Origin: Lentisphaerota bacterium | GTDB taxonomy: Bacteria > Verrucomicrobiota > Lentisphaeria > Oligosphaerales > PUNB01 | DNA: 16,429 nt | Assembly: GCA_003552565.1 (NCBI GenBank) | Contig: PUNB01000010.1 | Coordinates: forward strand, 1 to 16,429 | Reading direction: 5' to 3' | Shown here: positions 1 to 6,769 of the stretch, in pieces | Layout: each line of letters starts with the position of its first letter | Numbering within the stretch: position 1 is the first letter of the stretch | Made by a program: the position numbers and the translations under genes | Notes under the pieces: model-generated | What the model was told of the DNA's origin: nothing | Seen by the model: only the letters and a program-made list of their open reading frames with translations | Database searches by the model: none

Positions 1-472
1 CACCGCGGGTGCCCATGACCCCCGGCAGCACCAGGGGACTGCGACTGGGGCGCACGTCCAGGTCCTGGGCGAAATCCATGTCCATATCGCTGGGAGCCAT
101 GTCGTCGGCGAAATCCTCCATATCCGCCGCATCCAGTTCTTCCACCTGCACTTCCGGCGGTTCGATTGTCGGCACCACTTCCCGATCCAGATCCGGATCA
201 ATCTCATCGAGTTCATCCAGCATATCCGGGTCAAGCGGTTCAATCTCCATCTCCTGAATATCGAACTCAATCTCCGCCGCGTCCTGTTCCACCTCGCGGC
301 CAGCCAGGAAAAAAGCAAACAAGGTGATCACGATCACATGCAGAATCAATGATATCACCGGACCGGTGAGATGTTCAATCATCTGCCGGCGGCGATATTC
401 TTCGAGGATTTCCTCATAGGTAAGAAACTGCTGTGATTCAGCAAATTCCTGATCCTGGTTCCGGTTTTTCAC
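1..472 (-). CDS. Acidic single-pass membrane protein, TonB-like architecture (C-terminus outside window)
   Basis: The reading frame begins with GTG at 472 and stays open to the window edge, giving 157 codons of an incomplete protein. An AGGGAG ribosome binding site lies about 6 bases upstream of the GTG, which decides the start. The N-terminal 35 residues are polar and cytoplasmic-looking (EEILEEYRRRQ). One transmembrane segment follows at about residues 37-57, then a very acidic, proline-containing stretch (LDELDEIDPDLD, EPPEVQVEEL, MDMDFAQDL). It ends near the edge with a PLVLPGVMG motif. This layout is that of TonB or TolA-like proteins that reach across the periplasm. I recall similar proteins in Verrucomicrobia and Lentisphaerae next to ExbB/ExbD-like genes, some carrying a prenyltransferase-like repeat domain further on; that part is memory and inference. 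An energy-transducer role is possible but unproven. Confidence 0.72.
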   Translation of the reverse strand, partial: MKNRNQDQEFAESQQFLTYEEILEEYRRRQMIEHLTGPVISLILHVIVITLFAFFLAGREVEQDAAEIEFDIQEMEIEPLDPDMLDELDEIDPDLDREVVPTIEPPEVQVEELDAADMEDFADDMAPSDMDMDFAQDLDVRPSRSPLVLPGVMGTRG

Positions 473-561
473 TGGAAACTCCCTCTAGCATGATCTGTTC
501 AATGTTAAAAAAAGTAAGTTATTTTCCACATAAAAAATAATTTAGCATAAAAAATTAATCG
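473..561. other. Short AT-rich intergenic spacer
   Basis: This 89-base gap separates the FG-GAP/ASPIC gene from the membrane-protein gene, both on the minus strand. It is strongly AT-rich with several A and T runs and holds the AGGGAG ribosome binding site of the downstream gene at its left end. The composition would suit a promoter, but I could not pick a convincing -35/-10 pair, and I see no hairpin terminator. Confidence 0.5.
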
Positions 562-1239
562 TTAATCCTCTGGTTTCAGGGTCAAATGACGATTTACCTT
601 TACCTTTTCCTTTATAATTTCGGCCTCCTGCCAGCTGACAGCCACGTCACAACTTTCAACATAACCCAAGCCGAAATGCACTCTTGCCTCATCGCCGGAG
701 GAATAGCCTTGGCCGATAACCACATCTCCCCTCCCCAATAGATGGTCATCTTCGTTTACATGGCCGGTCTCATAAAGTCGGATAACAGCGCCGATCCCCA
801 TGAGATTGTAATTTTCACCATTGCCCTCGACACTCACGGTAAGATAGTTTCCTCCATCCGTGACATTTCGGAATAAATAATTGTCCAGCGTATCGTGCCA
901 AGTGGCCATAAAAACATCCATTCGTCCGTCCCGATCAAAATCGGCAGTCGGCATAGTGCAATAGAAAGCAAGCTTATCAAGAGGAGGAGCTGAAAACTGA
1001 GGGATACCATCAGTGTTGCCTTCATTACGCAGCACCAGAGGCTGAAGCCTGTCTTCTTCATCAAGGTGGGTCATCGCCAACAGTATATCCCGTCTGCCGT
1101 TATTGTCCAAATCTGCAAAAAGGGCCATGGAAACACGATGGCGTTTATTTTCAGGTTCCCCGCGCATATCAAGACGTACGGCTTGATTGGAGGAAAGAGA
1201 GAAATGATCCGGTAAATATCGAAACCGTGAAGACAACAT
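562..1239 (-). CDS. FG-GAP/VCBS repeat protein with C-terminal ASPIC/UnbV domain, probably an N-terminally truncated remnant
   Basis: The 225-residue product carries two calcium-binding FG-GAP/VCBS-type motifs, DLDNNGRRD (about residues 43-51) and DFDRDGRMD (100-108). An ASPIC/UnbV domain follows at about 131-222, with the family pattern of GIGAVIRLY, GYSSGDEARVHFGLG and DVAVSW. Proteins of this CRTAC1-like family are normally exported, have several FG-GAP repeats and run to roughly 500-700 residues. This one has no signal peptide and only the C-terminal third. An in-frame TGA lies 4-6 bases upstream of the first ATG, and no ribosome binding site is visible. No continuation of the family was found in the 580 bases upstream. 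I read it as the surviving 3' end of a larger gene, although a short genuine protein cannot be excluded. The frame itself is intact, so the damage is recent or the piece is still used. Confidence 0.65.
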   Translation of the reverse strand: MLSSRFRYLPDHFSLSSNQAVRLDMRGEPENKRHRVSMALFADLDNNGRRDILLAMTHLDEEDRLQPLVLRNEGNTDGIPQFSAPPLDKLAFYCTMPTADFDRDGRMDVFMATWHDTLDNYLFRNVTDGGNYLTVSVEGNGENYNLMGIGAVIRLYETGHVNEDDHLLGRGDVVIGQGYSSGDEARVHFGLGYVESCDVAVSWQEAEIIKEKVKVNRHLTLKPED

Positions 1240-1822
1240 AAATCATTACTACACTTAAGGCATTTCCAGATAAGTGCATATATTTTATGTCCCTGAATTT
1301 TACTCTCTTTTTTCAGTGCATTAAGGCTTATAAATAATAGAAACCAAGAAAATTAAGTAACAATTTACTTATTCCTATCTCAGAGTGGTATATCAACCCT
1401 CTGGCGGGATGGCAAGTTGACCCGATAAAAGGGATTTCGGAAAGGCCTTATTCGTACTCAAGATTCGCCTGTTCGAGTTCAGTTTCCTTGAACAGATCCA
1501 CAGCTGACCCCCCTCCCGCAGGCCGTAGCACATCAGCTTCGCTCGAAAACCTCCGCTCACCACCAGGCACCTTAAACATATGATCCGACAGCAAACAATC
1601 TTTCCAACTTGTCCCCGTCAGGAAGTGTTTTGAGAACTCAGTAAACTCAAAAGGTTCTCACTATGTCGCGAGCTTTGGCGGTTTGAGACAGAACACGACC
1701 AGGTTTACGACGAAGCTTCCGATTCGTGCCTGCATGGTGGGCCATAACTTTCCGGATTAAATTTATTTTTCTGGAAACGACGACCTCAGTGCGCCTTGTC
1801 TCGGTATTGACTGACGCAAATG
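1240..1822. other. 583-base gap with little recognisable coding content
   Basis: The right half of the gap lies just beyond the TAG stop of the asparagine-synthetase-like gene; the left part, 1240-1440, is AT-rich. Neither strand shows a convincing long gene. A 43-codon open frame on the minus strand (1448-1579) has a protein-like composition and is listed separately. On the minus strand, GAGAAC (1655-1650 region) and GTTCTC flank about 16 bases, but no T-run follows, so I do not call a terminator. The gap may hold decayed DNA between the methylamine-type cluster and the truncated FG-GAP gene. Confidence 0.45.
1448..1579 (-). CDS. Possible small ORF or coding remnant, 43 residues, function unknown
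   Basis: An ATG at 1579 opens a frame that ends with TAA at 1448-1450. The product begins MFKVPGGERRF and ends with an acidic, amphipathic-looking tail (SAVDLFKETELEQANLEYE). The composition is plausible for a protein end, more so than for the surrounding frames. There is no good ribosome binding site and no recognisable family. It could be the tail of a decayed gene, a real small protein, or chance. I keep it at low confidence because it is the only protein-like stretch in this gap. Confidence 0.2.
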   Translation of the reverse strand: MFKVPGGERRFSSEADVLRPAGGGSAVDLFKETELEQANLEYE

Positions 1823-3289
1823 CTACTTGAAAGGATCCCAGCGGCCGACCAGACGTTCGTATGCCTGACCGGGGAAGCATTCTCGGAAGATCCGGTAATA
1901 CCAAAGTTCCTTAAGCGAATTCAATTCATAACCGGTCTCGCTCCGGGAATGGCGCTCGAACTCACTGGCATCCAGCTGGGCGGCCGCGATCTCATCAACC
2001 ATTCCGTCAGTGCCGGCGCCGGCGGCGAAACGCAGTTTCACCCGTTCGTAAATAGTATCTGGCAGGATATCCTGGAAAGCTTCCCGAAGTATGTATTTTT
2101 CCGTAAACTCGCCGTCTGCATCCTGATGTATCTTCCAGGATACCGGCGTCTGCAGGGCCAGCGCCACCACTGAGTCATCCAGGAAAGGGGTCCGATAATG
2201 AATGCCGGCGGCCATCATTGAGCGGTCCAGGCGCTGCAGCGCCGTGTTATAGGAAATCGCCACCAGTTTTTCCATCATCCGCAGTTGCTGACCCTCGCCC
2301 TCGACATCCTTCAGCAAATGATAACCGCCGAAAAGCTCATCGCCACCTTCGCCGCTAAGAATACAGTTAGTCCAGCGGGACGCGAACTCGGAGGCTATCA
2401 GATTGGTGATAGTGCCGCTGACGCAATCCTCGTCAAACGACTCCAGCGCCTTGACTGCCCTGGGTGCCATAGCCAGTATGTCATCCTTGCCGAACGTACA
2501 GATATGATGCTCCATCCCCAGATAATCCGCCATAATCTTAGCGTTCTCGACATCCGCCGCTCCTTCCATGCCGACGGTCAATAGAGGCATCTGAAAACCG
2601 AGCTGATGAGCAATCGAAGCGATGATCGAACTATCGAGTCCGCCGCTCAGCAGGCATGCGCCGACGGCGCCGTCAGCCAGCCGCTTTTCCACTGCCTTGA
2701 CCAGATTGTCCCGGACCTGCCGGCGCACGACTTCAAATTCCCGACCGATATTGACCTCGGGATATTCATGCAGGAAGGCTCCCACTCCGGACTTATTCGA
2801 GCAGACAGTACCGGGCAGAAGCTCAAACACATCTTCGACCAGACCTGTCAAAGCTTTCATTTCAGAAGCGAAGCAAAATGAGCCGCGGTCATCCCGGCCA
2901 TAGTACAACGGCCGGACACCGACCGAATCACGCACCAGCAGCAATTCGCCGGCATCCAGGACCGCGCAGGCGAAGGCGCCTTCAAGATAACGAGCGAACC
3001 CCCGGCCGTATCGCCGATACTGCTGAAGAGCGAATTCAGCATCACTCATCCCCTCAGCACGCGAATTGTAGAGTTCTCCATCCAGCACCAAAGCCACATT
3101 ACCGTGCCTGGCGATACCCTCGCCTCTCTCCGGCGACAGCTCAGCCGAAGCAACCCCCATGATTCCGCTCTCTCTGGTTTCGTAATTAACCTTATCCTTT
3201 CCTCGATGCGCCATCTCCTTGAGCATAGCACTTACCAGTTTCTTTCCGCCTTCTTCAAACGTACCAATCACACCTGCTATAGCCGCCAT
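1823..3289 (-). CDS. Asparagine synthetase B-like ATP-dependent amide ligase lacking the glutaminase Cys
   Basis: The 488-residue product has the two-domain layout of class II asparagine synthetases: an Ntn glutaminase-like domain (about 1-165) and a synthetase domain (about 185-488). The synthetase domain keeps the PPi-loop SGGLDSS (215-221), SGEGGDELFGGY (312-323), RTPFLD (366-371) and EKYILREAF (397-405). The start is the ATG at 3289, which has AAGGA 8 bases upstream; a longer TTG start at 3322 is less likely. Family members begin Met-Cys-Gly, the Cys being the glutamine-hydrolysing nucleophile. Here the start reads Met-Ala-Ala-Ile-Ala-Gly, and the usual NGE motif is DGE (70-72). Where E. 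coli AsnB has GVEAR with catalytic Glu348, this protein has GIHYR (His364). It therefore probably does not hydrolyse glutamine. It may use ammonia or another amine, as beta-lactam synthetases do. It is the last gene of the transporter cluster. Confidence 0.86.
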   Translation of the reverse strand: MAAIAGVIGTFEEGGKKLVSAMLKEMAHRGKDKVNYETRESGIMGVASAELSPERGEGIARHGNVALVLDGELYNSRAEGMSDAEFALQQYRRYGRGFARYLEGAFACAVLDAGELLLVRDSVGVRPLYYGRDDRGSFCFASEMKALTGLVEDVFELLPGTVCSNKSGVGAFLHEYPEVNIGREFEVVRRQVRDNLVKAVEKRLADGAVGACLLSGGLDSSIIASIAHQLGFQMPLLTVGMEGAADVENAKIMADYLGMEHHICTFGKDDILAMAPRAVKALESFDEDCVSGTITNLIASEFASRWTNCILSGEGGDELFGGYHLLKDVEGEGQQLRMMEKLVAISYNTALQRLDRSMMAAGIHYRTPFLDDSVVALALQTPVSWKIHQDADGEFTEKYILREAFQDILPDTIYERVKLRFAAGAGTDGMVDEIAAAQLDASEFERHSRSETGYELNSLKELWYYRIFRECFPGQAYERLVGRWDPFK

Positions 3290-3388
3290 AATATTAATCC
3301 TTTTGTTATTCTCTCCGCGCAATGCAAATAACGCAAGAGATGTTTTTTAATTATTCCCGCCTAAGATTCAAGTTAACCAAAGACCATT
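3290..3388. other. Short gap between binding-protein gene and AsnB-like gene
   Basis: The 99 bases hold the AAGGA ribosome binding site for the AsnB-like gene (near 3298-3302) and a T-rich run on the plus strand around 3343-3349. There is no repeat copy here, in contrast to most other gaps of the cluster. No clear hairpin terminator is present, so co-transcription of the two genes is plausible. Confidence 0.45.
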
Positions 3389-4318
3389 TTATTCACTTGC
3401 TATCAGCCCCTTTTCCACCAAAAAACCACGGGCCGCGGCCCCGGGAGAAAGCGGATCGTCCTCACGATCGACGAGGTAGTTTAATTCCCGCATGGCGGCG
3501 TCATCGAGGGCTCCGGCAAGCATCGCCAGCATCTCCCTCAGCTCGGGGTGACGATCCAAGGTTTCTTTTCGCGCCAGCGGCGCCGCGTAATACGGCGGGA
3601 AATAGTTTTTATCGTCCTCCAGCACCACCAAGTCATAAGCTTCAATACGTCCGTCAGTGGAGAAAGCGCAGATCACATCCACATCCCCTTGAGCACAGGC
3701 TCGGTACATAAGGCCGGTATCCATCTGCCGCGGGGATTCAGGAAACTCCATGTCATAGGCTTCTTTCAACCCGGGATAGCCGTCTGGACGTTCAAGGAAT
3801 TCAGCGTTGAAACCAGCGACAATGTCATGATTCAGCTTTTCCCGCAAATCGGAAATGGTTTCAAGCTCCAATTCCTCGGCCAGATCCCGGCGCACAGTCA
3901 AAGTATAAGTATTATTGAAACCGAGCGGCTCCAGCCACTCCAGATCATAGCGGCTGGAGAATTCATCGCGGACGATACGCAGGACTTCCTCCGAATCGGC
4001 AAGTGCCTCTTTCTCCAGAATATTGACCAGACCGGTGCCGGTGTACTCCACATACATATCCAGATCACCGCCGCGAAGTGCGTTAAAGCAAACCATCGTG
4101 CCGCCAAGATAAAGGTTCCGTTCAACCCGCAGATCGGTTTTCTCCTCAATCAGCTGGGCGAGAATCTCGCCGACCACGCTCTGTTCAGTAAAGTCCTTGC
4201 CGCCGATGGAAATAGATTCCTCGGCCCGCCACATACGCAGCAGCTCCGGCGAAGCCAGAGCCAGAATGACCACGAGAATCGCCGCTATCAACAATATCAT
4301 TTTGGTTTTTGTGTTCAT
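3389..4318 (-). CDS. Quaternary-amine (glycine betaine/choline-type) ABC transporter substrate-binding protein
   Basis: The 309-residue protein begins with a short basic stretch and one hydrophobic segment (about residues 7-24, ending ALASPEL), a signal peptide or N-terminal anchor. No lipobox Cys is seen. The mature part opens with ISIGGKDFTEQ and continues with LGGTMVCFNAL and GDLDMYVEYTGTG, hallmarks of the OpuAC/OpuCC/ProX-OsmF group (PF04069-type). Those proteins bind glycine betaine, choline, carnitine or related osmolytes in the periplasm and deliver them to the OpuC permease. An AAGGAG site lies 6 bases before the ATG at 4318. The gene follows the permease on the same strand but is separated from it by 621 repeat-rich bases, so it may have its own promoter. 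The exact ligand cannot be read from the sequence; the neighbouring MttB-family genes suggest a methylated amine. Confidence 0.9.
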   Translation of the reverse strand: MNTKTKMILLIAAILVVILALASPELLRMWRAEESISIGGKDFTEQSVVGEILAQLIEEKTDLRVERNLYLGGTMVCFNALRGGDLDMYVEYTGTGLVNILEKEALADSEEVLRIVRDEFSSRYDLEWLEPLGFNNTYTLTVRRDLAEELELETISDLREKLNHDIVAGFNAEFLERPDGYPGLKEAYDMEFPESPRQMDTGLMYRACAQGDVDVICAFSTDGRIEAYDLVVLEDDKNYFPPYYAAPLARKETLDRHPELREMLAMLAGALDDAAMRELNYLVDREDDPLSPGAAARGFLVEKGLIASE

Positions 4319-4381
4319 AATAAACTCCTTGATGTTGGTTGAGGTCTGTAGACTTCACAGTGATTTTTCTGGGTGACTGTT

Positions 4382-4399
4382 GCTTATGTGAGACTTCGT
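4382..4399 (-). repeat. Fragment of dispersed intergenic repeat
   Basis: Read on the minus strand the stretch is ACGAAGTCTCACATAAGC. It is identical to the right end of the repeat copy at 11556-11690 (there at 11673-11690) and one base different from the copy ending at 8180. Only this terminal module is present here. Confidence 0.7.
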
Positions 4400-4734
4400 A
4401 TATATAACCTTGTCTCTAGGGTTTCGCAAAACTCTTTTTTTTGCCTCGTCAGCAGTATTTGTGGGTATATTGTTGGTCTTCTTCATGCCCAATACCGACG
4501 AAGCAGATAGTTTAAGCGTAACCAGCTGACCTGAATAATTCACGAGCCAAGTTTGTCGTTTGACCACAAAAAGCAGCTTTTACAGAAGGAAACGAAGAAA
4601 ACCAAGTATTCTATCCCCGAAATTTTCCTTTTCTTTGTTGCCTTTGTTAACTTCTGTTCAAAACAAAATAGCATGGCCGAATTCGCACGAATTAACTAGT
4701 GTAAGGGTGGGCTTACGTGTGCGATGAAGTGCGG

Positions 4735-4779
4735 GATTAAGTGTCATGCTCTCCACGCTTCTCTTCTAAACACTTAATC
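4735..4779. repeat. Palindromic element (10-bp inverted repeat)
   Basis: GATTAAGTGT (4735-4744) is mirrored by ACACTTAATC (4770-4779) around a 25-base centre. A looser outer arm seems to pair GTAAGGGTGGG (4701-4711) with the C-rich CTTACCCCCCC (4785-4795) stretch. The GATTAAG...CTTAATC tips resemble those of the larger palindrome at 8212-8294, so both may belong to one palindromic family. It lies in the gap after the permease gene. Confidence 0.55.
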
Positions 4780-4907
4780 GCCTTCTTACCCCCCCCTTAC
4801 TCGGATACACTTAACCAACCCGCTTAACCGACAGAAATGACCAAGTCGCCATTTTTACACCTCGACCAAAATTCACAACTGGGGGTATCGATAAAACCAA
4901 AACTCCC

Positions 4908-4943
4908 CGAAACCTGACACCAGAAACCATTCAACAAGTCTAT
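4908..4943 (-). repeat. Dispersed intergenic repeat copy abutting the permease stop codon
   Basis: On the minus strand this reads AGACTTGTTGAATGG and then the TTTCTGGTGTCAGG module. It is identical over about 36 bases to 11590-11625 on the plus strand. The first bases overlap the TAG stop of the permease gene at 4940-4942. The rest of the repeat as seen at 11606-11690 is missing from this point on. Confidence 0.75.
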
Positions 4944-5632
4944 CCCGCCTCCCGCAGACCGGCGGGTGTCAGCCAGTTTTCCAAACGTCCGAGAAACCAG
5001 TCCAGAAAGAGCGCCAGTACCGCCGCTGGAAGTGCTCCGGCCAGGATCAAGTCTATACGATAATTGCTCAATCCTTGAAAAATAAAGTCCCCGAGACCGC
5101 CGGCACCGACGAGTGAAACGAGCGTGGCCACGCCCACAGTCCAGACCGTGGAGATTCTGACACCGGCCATGATAAAGGGCAGGGCCAGGGGCAGCTGCAC
5201 GGAGAAAAGAATCTGCCGCGCGGTCATCCCCATGCCGCGAGCCACCTCCACAACTGCGTCATCGACCTGCCGAATACCGGTGTAGGTGTTACGGAGTATA
5301 GGCAGCAAGGCATAGGCCACCAGCGCCACCAGAGCCGGCTGTACCCCCAGAGTGCGGAGCCAGACGACTCCCAGAAGTCGATCACTCAGAAGGTTGATAT
5401 AGAAAAATATCACCACCGTCAGCGCCACTGTCGCCAGCGAAGGAATAGGCTGAATAGTGTTCACCGCCCCCATGATAGCGGAAACCACTATCCGGAACCG
5501 ACAGCGAGTAAGAAATATCCCGAGCGGCACCGCCACCGCCGAAGCGATCAACAGAGCCACAACCGTAAGCATTAAATGCTCACGCGTACGCATAACTATG
5601 GACATGCCGTACTGTTGAAAAAATTCCAGCAT
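4940..5632 (-). CDS. Quaternary-amine ABC transporter permease (OpuCB/OpuCD-like)
   Basis: The 230-residue inner-membrane protein has about six hydrophobic segments. It carries the EAA-type loop that contacts the ATPase, seen as VEVARGMGMTARQILFSVQL with the following PLALPFIMAG. The Pro-rich motif NTIQPIPSLATVAL near residues 78-91 is characteristic of OpuC/ProW-type permeases for glycine betaine, choline or related compounds. Length is close to the usual 210-230 residues. The ATG at 5632 lies 4 bases after the ATPase stop codon, with GGGGAG 8 bases upstream inside the end of the ATPase gene, so the two are translationally coupled. Only one permease is present, whereas Gram-positive OpuC systems have two (OpuCB and OpuCD), so it would act as a homodimer. 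The stop is TAG, immediately joined by a repeat copy. Confidence 0.92.
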   Translation of the reverse strand: MLEFFQQYGMSIVMRTREHLMLTVVALLIASAVAVPLGIFLTRCRFRIVVSAIMGAVNTIQPIPSLATVALTVVIFFYINLLSDRLLGVVWLRTLGVQPALVALVAYALLPILRNTYTGIRQVDDAVVEVARGMGMTARQILFSVQLPLALPFIMAGVRISTVWTVGVATLVSLVGAGGLGDFIFQGLSNYRIDLILAGALPAAVLALFLDWFLGRLENWLTPAGLREAG

Positions 5633-5636
5633 TGCT

Positions 5637-6632
<996 letters not shown>

Positions 6633-6641
6633 AACATTATA

Positions 6642-6755
6642 GAAACCTGAAGGCTGAAACCTGAAACCTGAAAACCTGAACCCTAAAGGCTGAAACCACG
6701 AAGTCTCATACAAGTCCGACCGCCGGCGCGCAGCGCGCTGGATACCCCGAGGGAG
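6642..6755. repeat. Composite dispersed repeat: CTGAAACC words plus GC-rich module
   Basis: The left part (6642-6697) is a run of GAAACCTGA and GGCTGAAACC words. The stretch ACGAAGTCTCA (6698-6708) then matches the right-hand end of the copies at 8096-8180 and 11606-11690. The GC-rich module 6721-6755 matches 11556-11590 with about 4 differences in 35 bases (shared CGCCGGCGCGCA, GGATACCCC, AGGGAG). It fills almost the whole 137-base gap between the SAM methyltransferase and ATPase genes. Confidence 0.7.
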
Positions 6756-6769
6756 GAACATCAAGAGAA

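Larger units (their letters stand above)
4319..4939. other. Repeat-rich island between permease and binding-protein genes
   Basis: These 621 bases split what should be a compact transporter operon. From right to left they hold a copy of the dispersed repeat that begins at the permease stop codon (4908-4943), a palindromic element (4735-4779 with a looser outer arm on each side), and a purine-rich stretch and its imperfect inverse (about 4575-4655, both built from AGAAGnnAAC-type words). A fragment of the dispersed repeat (4382-4399) follows, then the ribosome binding site of the binding-protein gene (4325-4330). A 70-codon minus-strand frame at 4355-4567 runs through repeat DNA and is not credible as a gene. 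Confidence 0.6.

Noticed and set aside
9..257. Plus-strand 82-residue Ser-rich open frame
   Set aside because: It is the antisense of the Asp/Glu-rich region of the minus-strand membrane protein; the Ser runs come from repeated GAT and GAA-type codons read backwards.
1647..1904. Minus-strand 85-residue open frame
   Set aside because: It overlaps the well-supported end of the AsnB-like gene in another frame and shows no family features; no ribosome binding site.
3548..4342. Plus-strand 264-residue open frame
   Set aside because: It is antisense to the binding-protein gene, whose family motifs and ribosome binding site are clear. Composition is typical of a shadow frame.
4355..4567. Minus-strand 70-residue open frame
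   Set aside because: It runs through repeat DNA, including the repeat fragment at 4382-4399, and has no recognisable motif or ribosome binding site.
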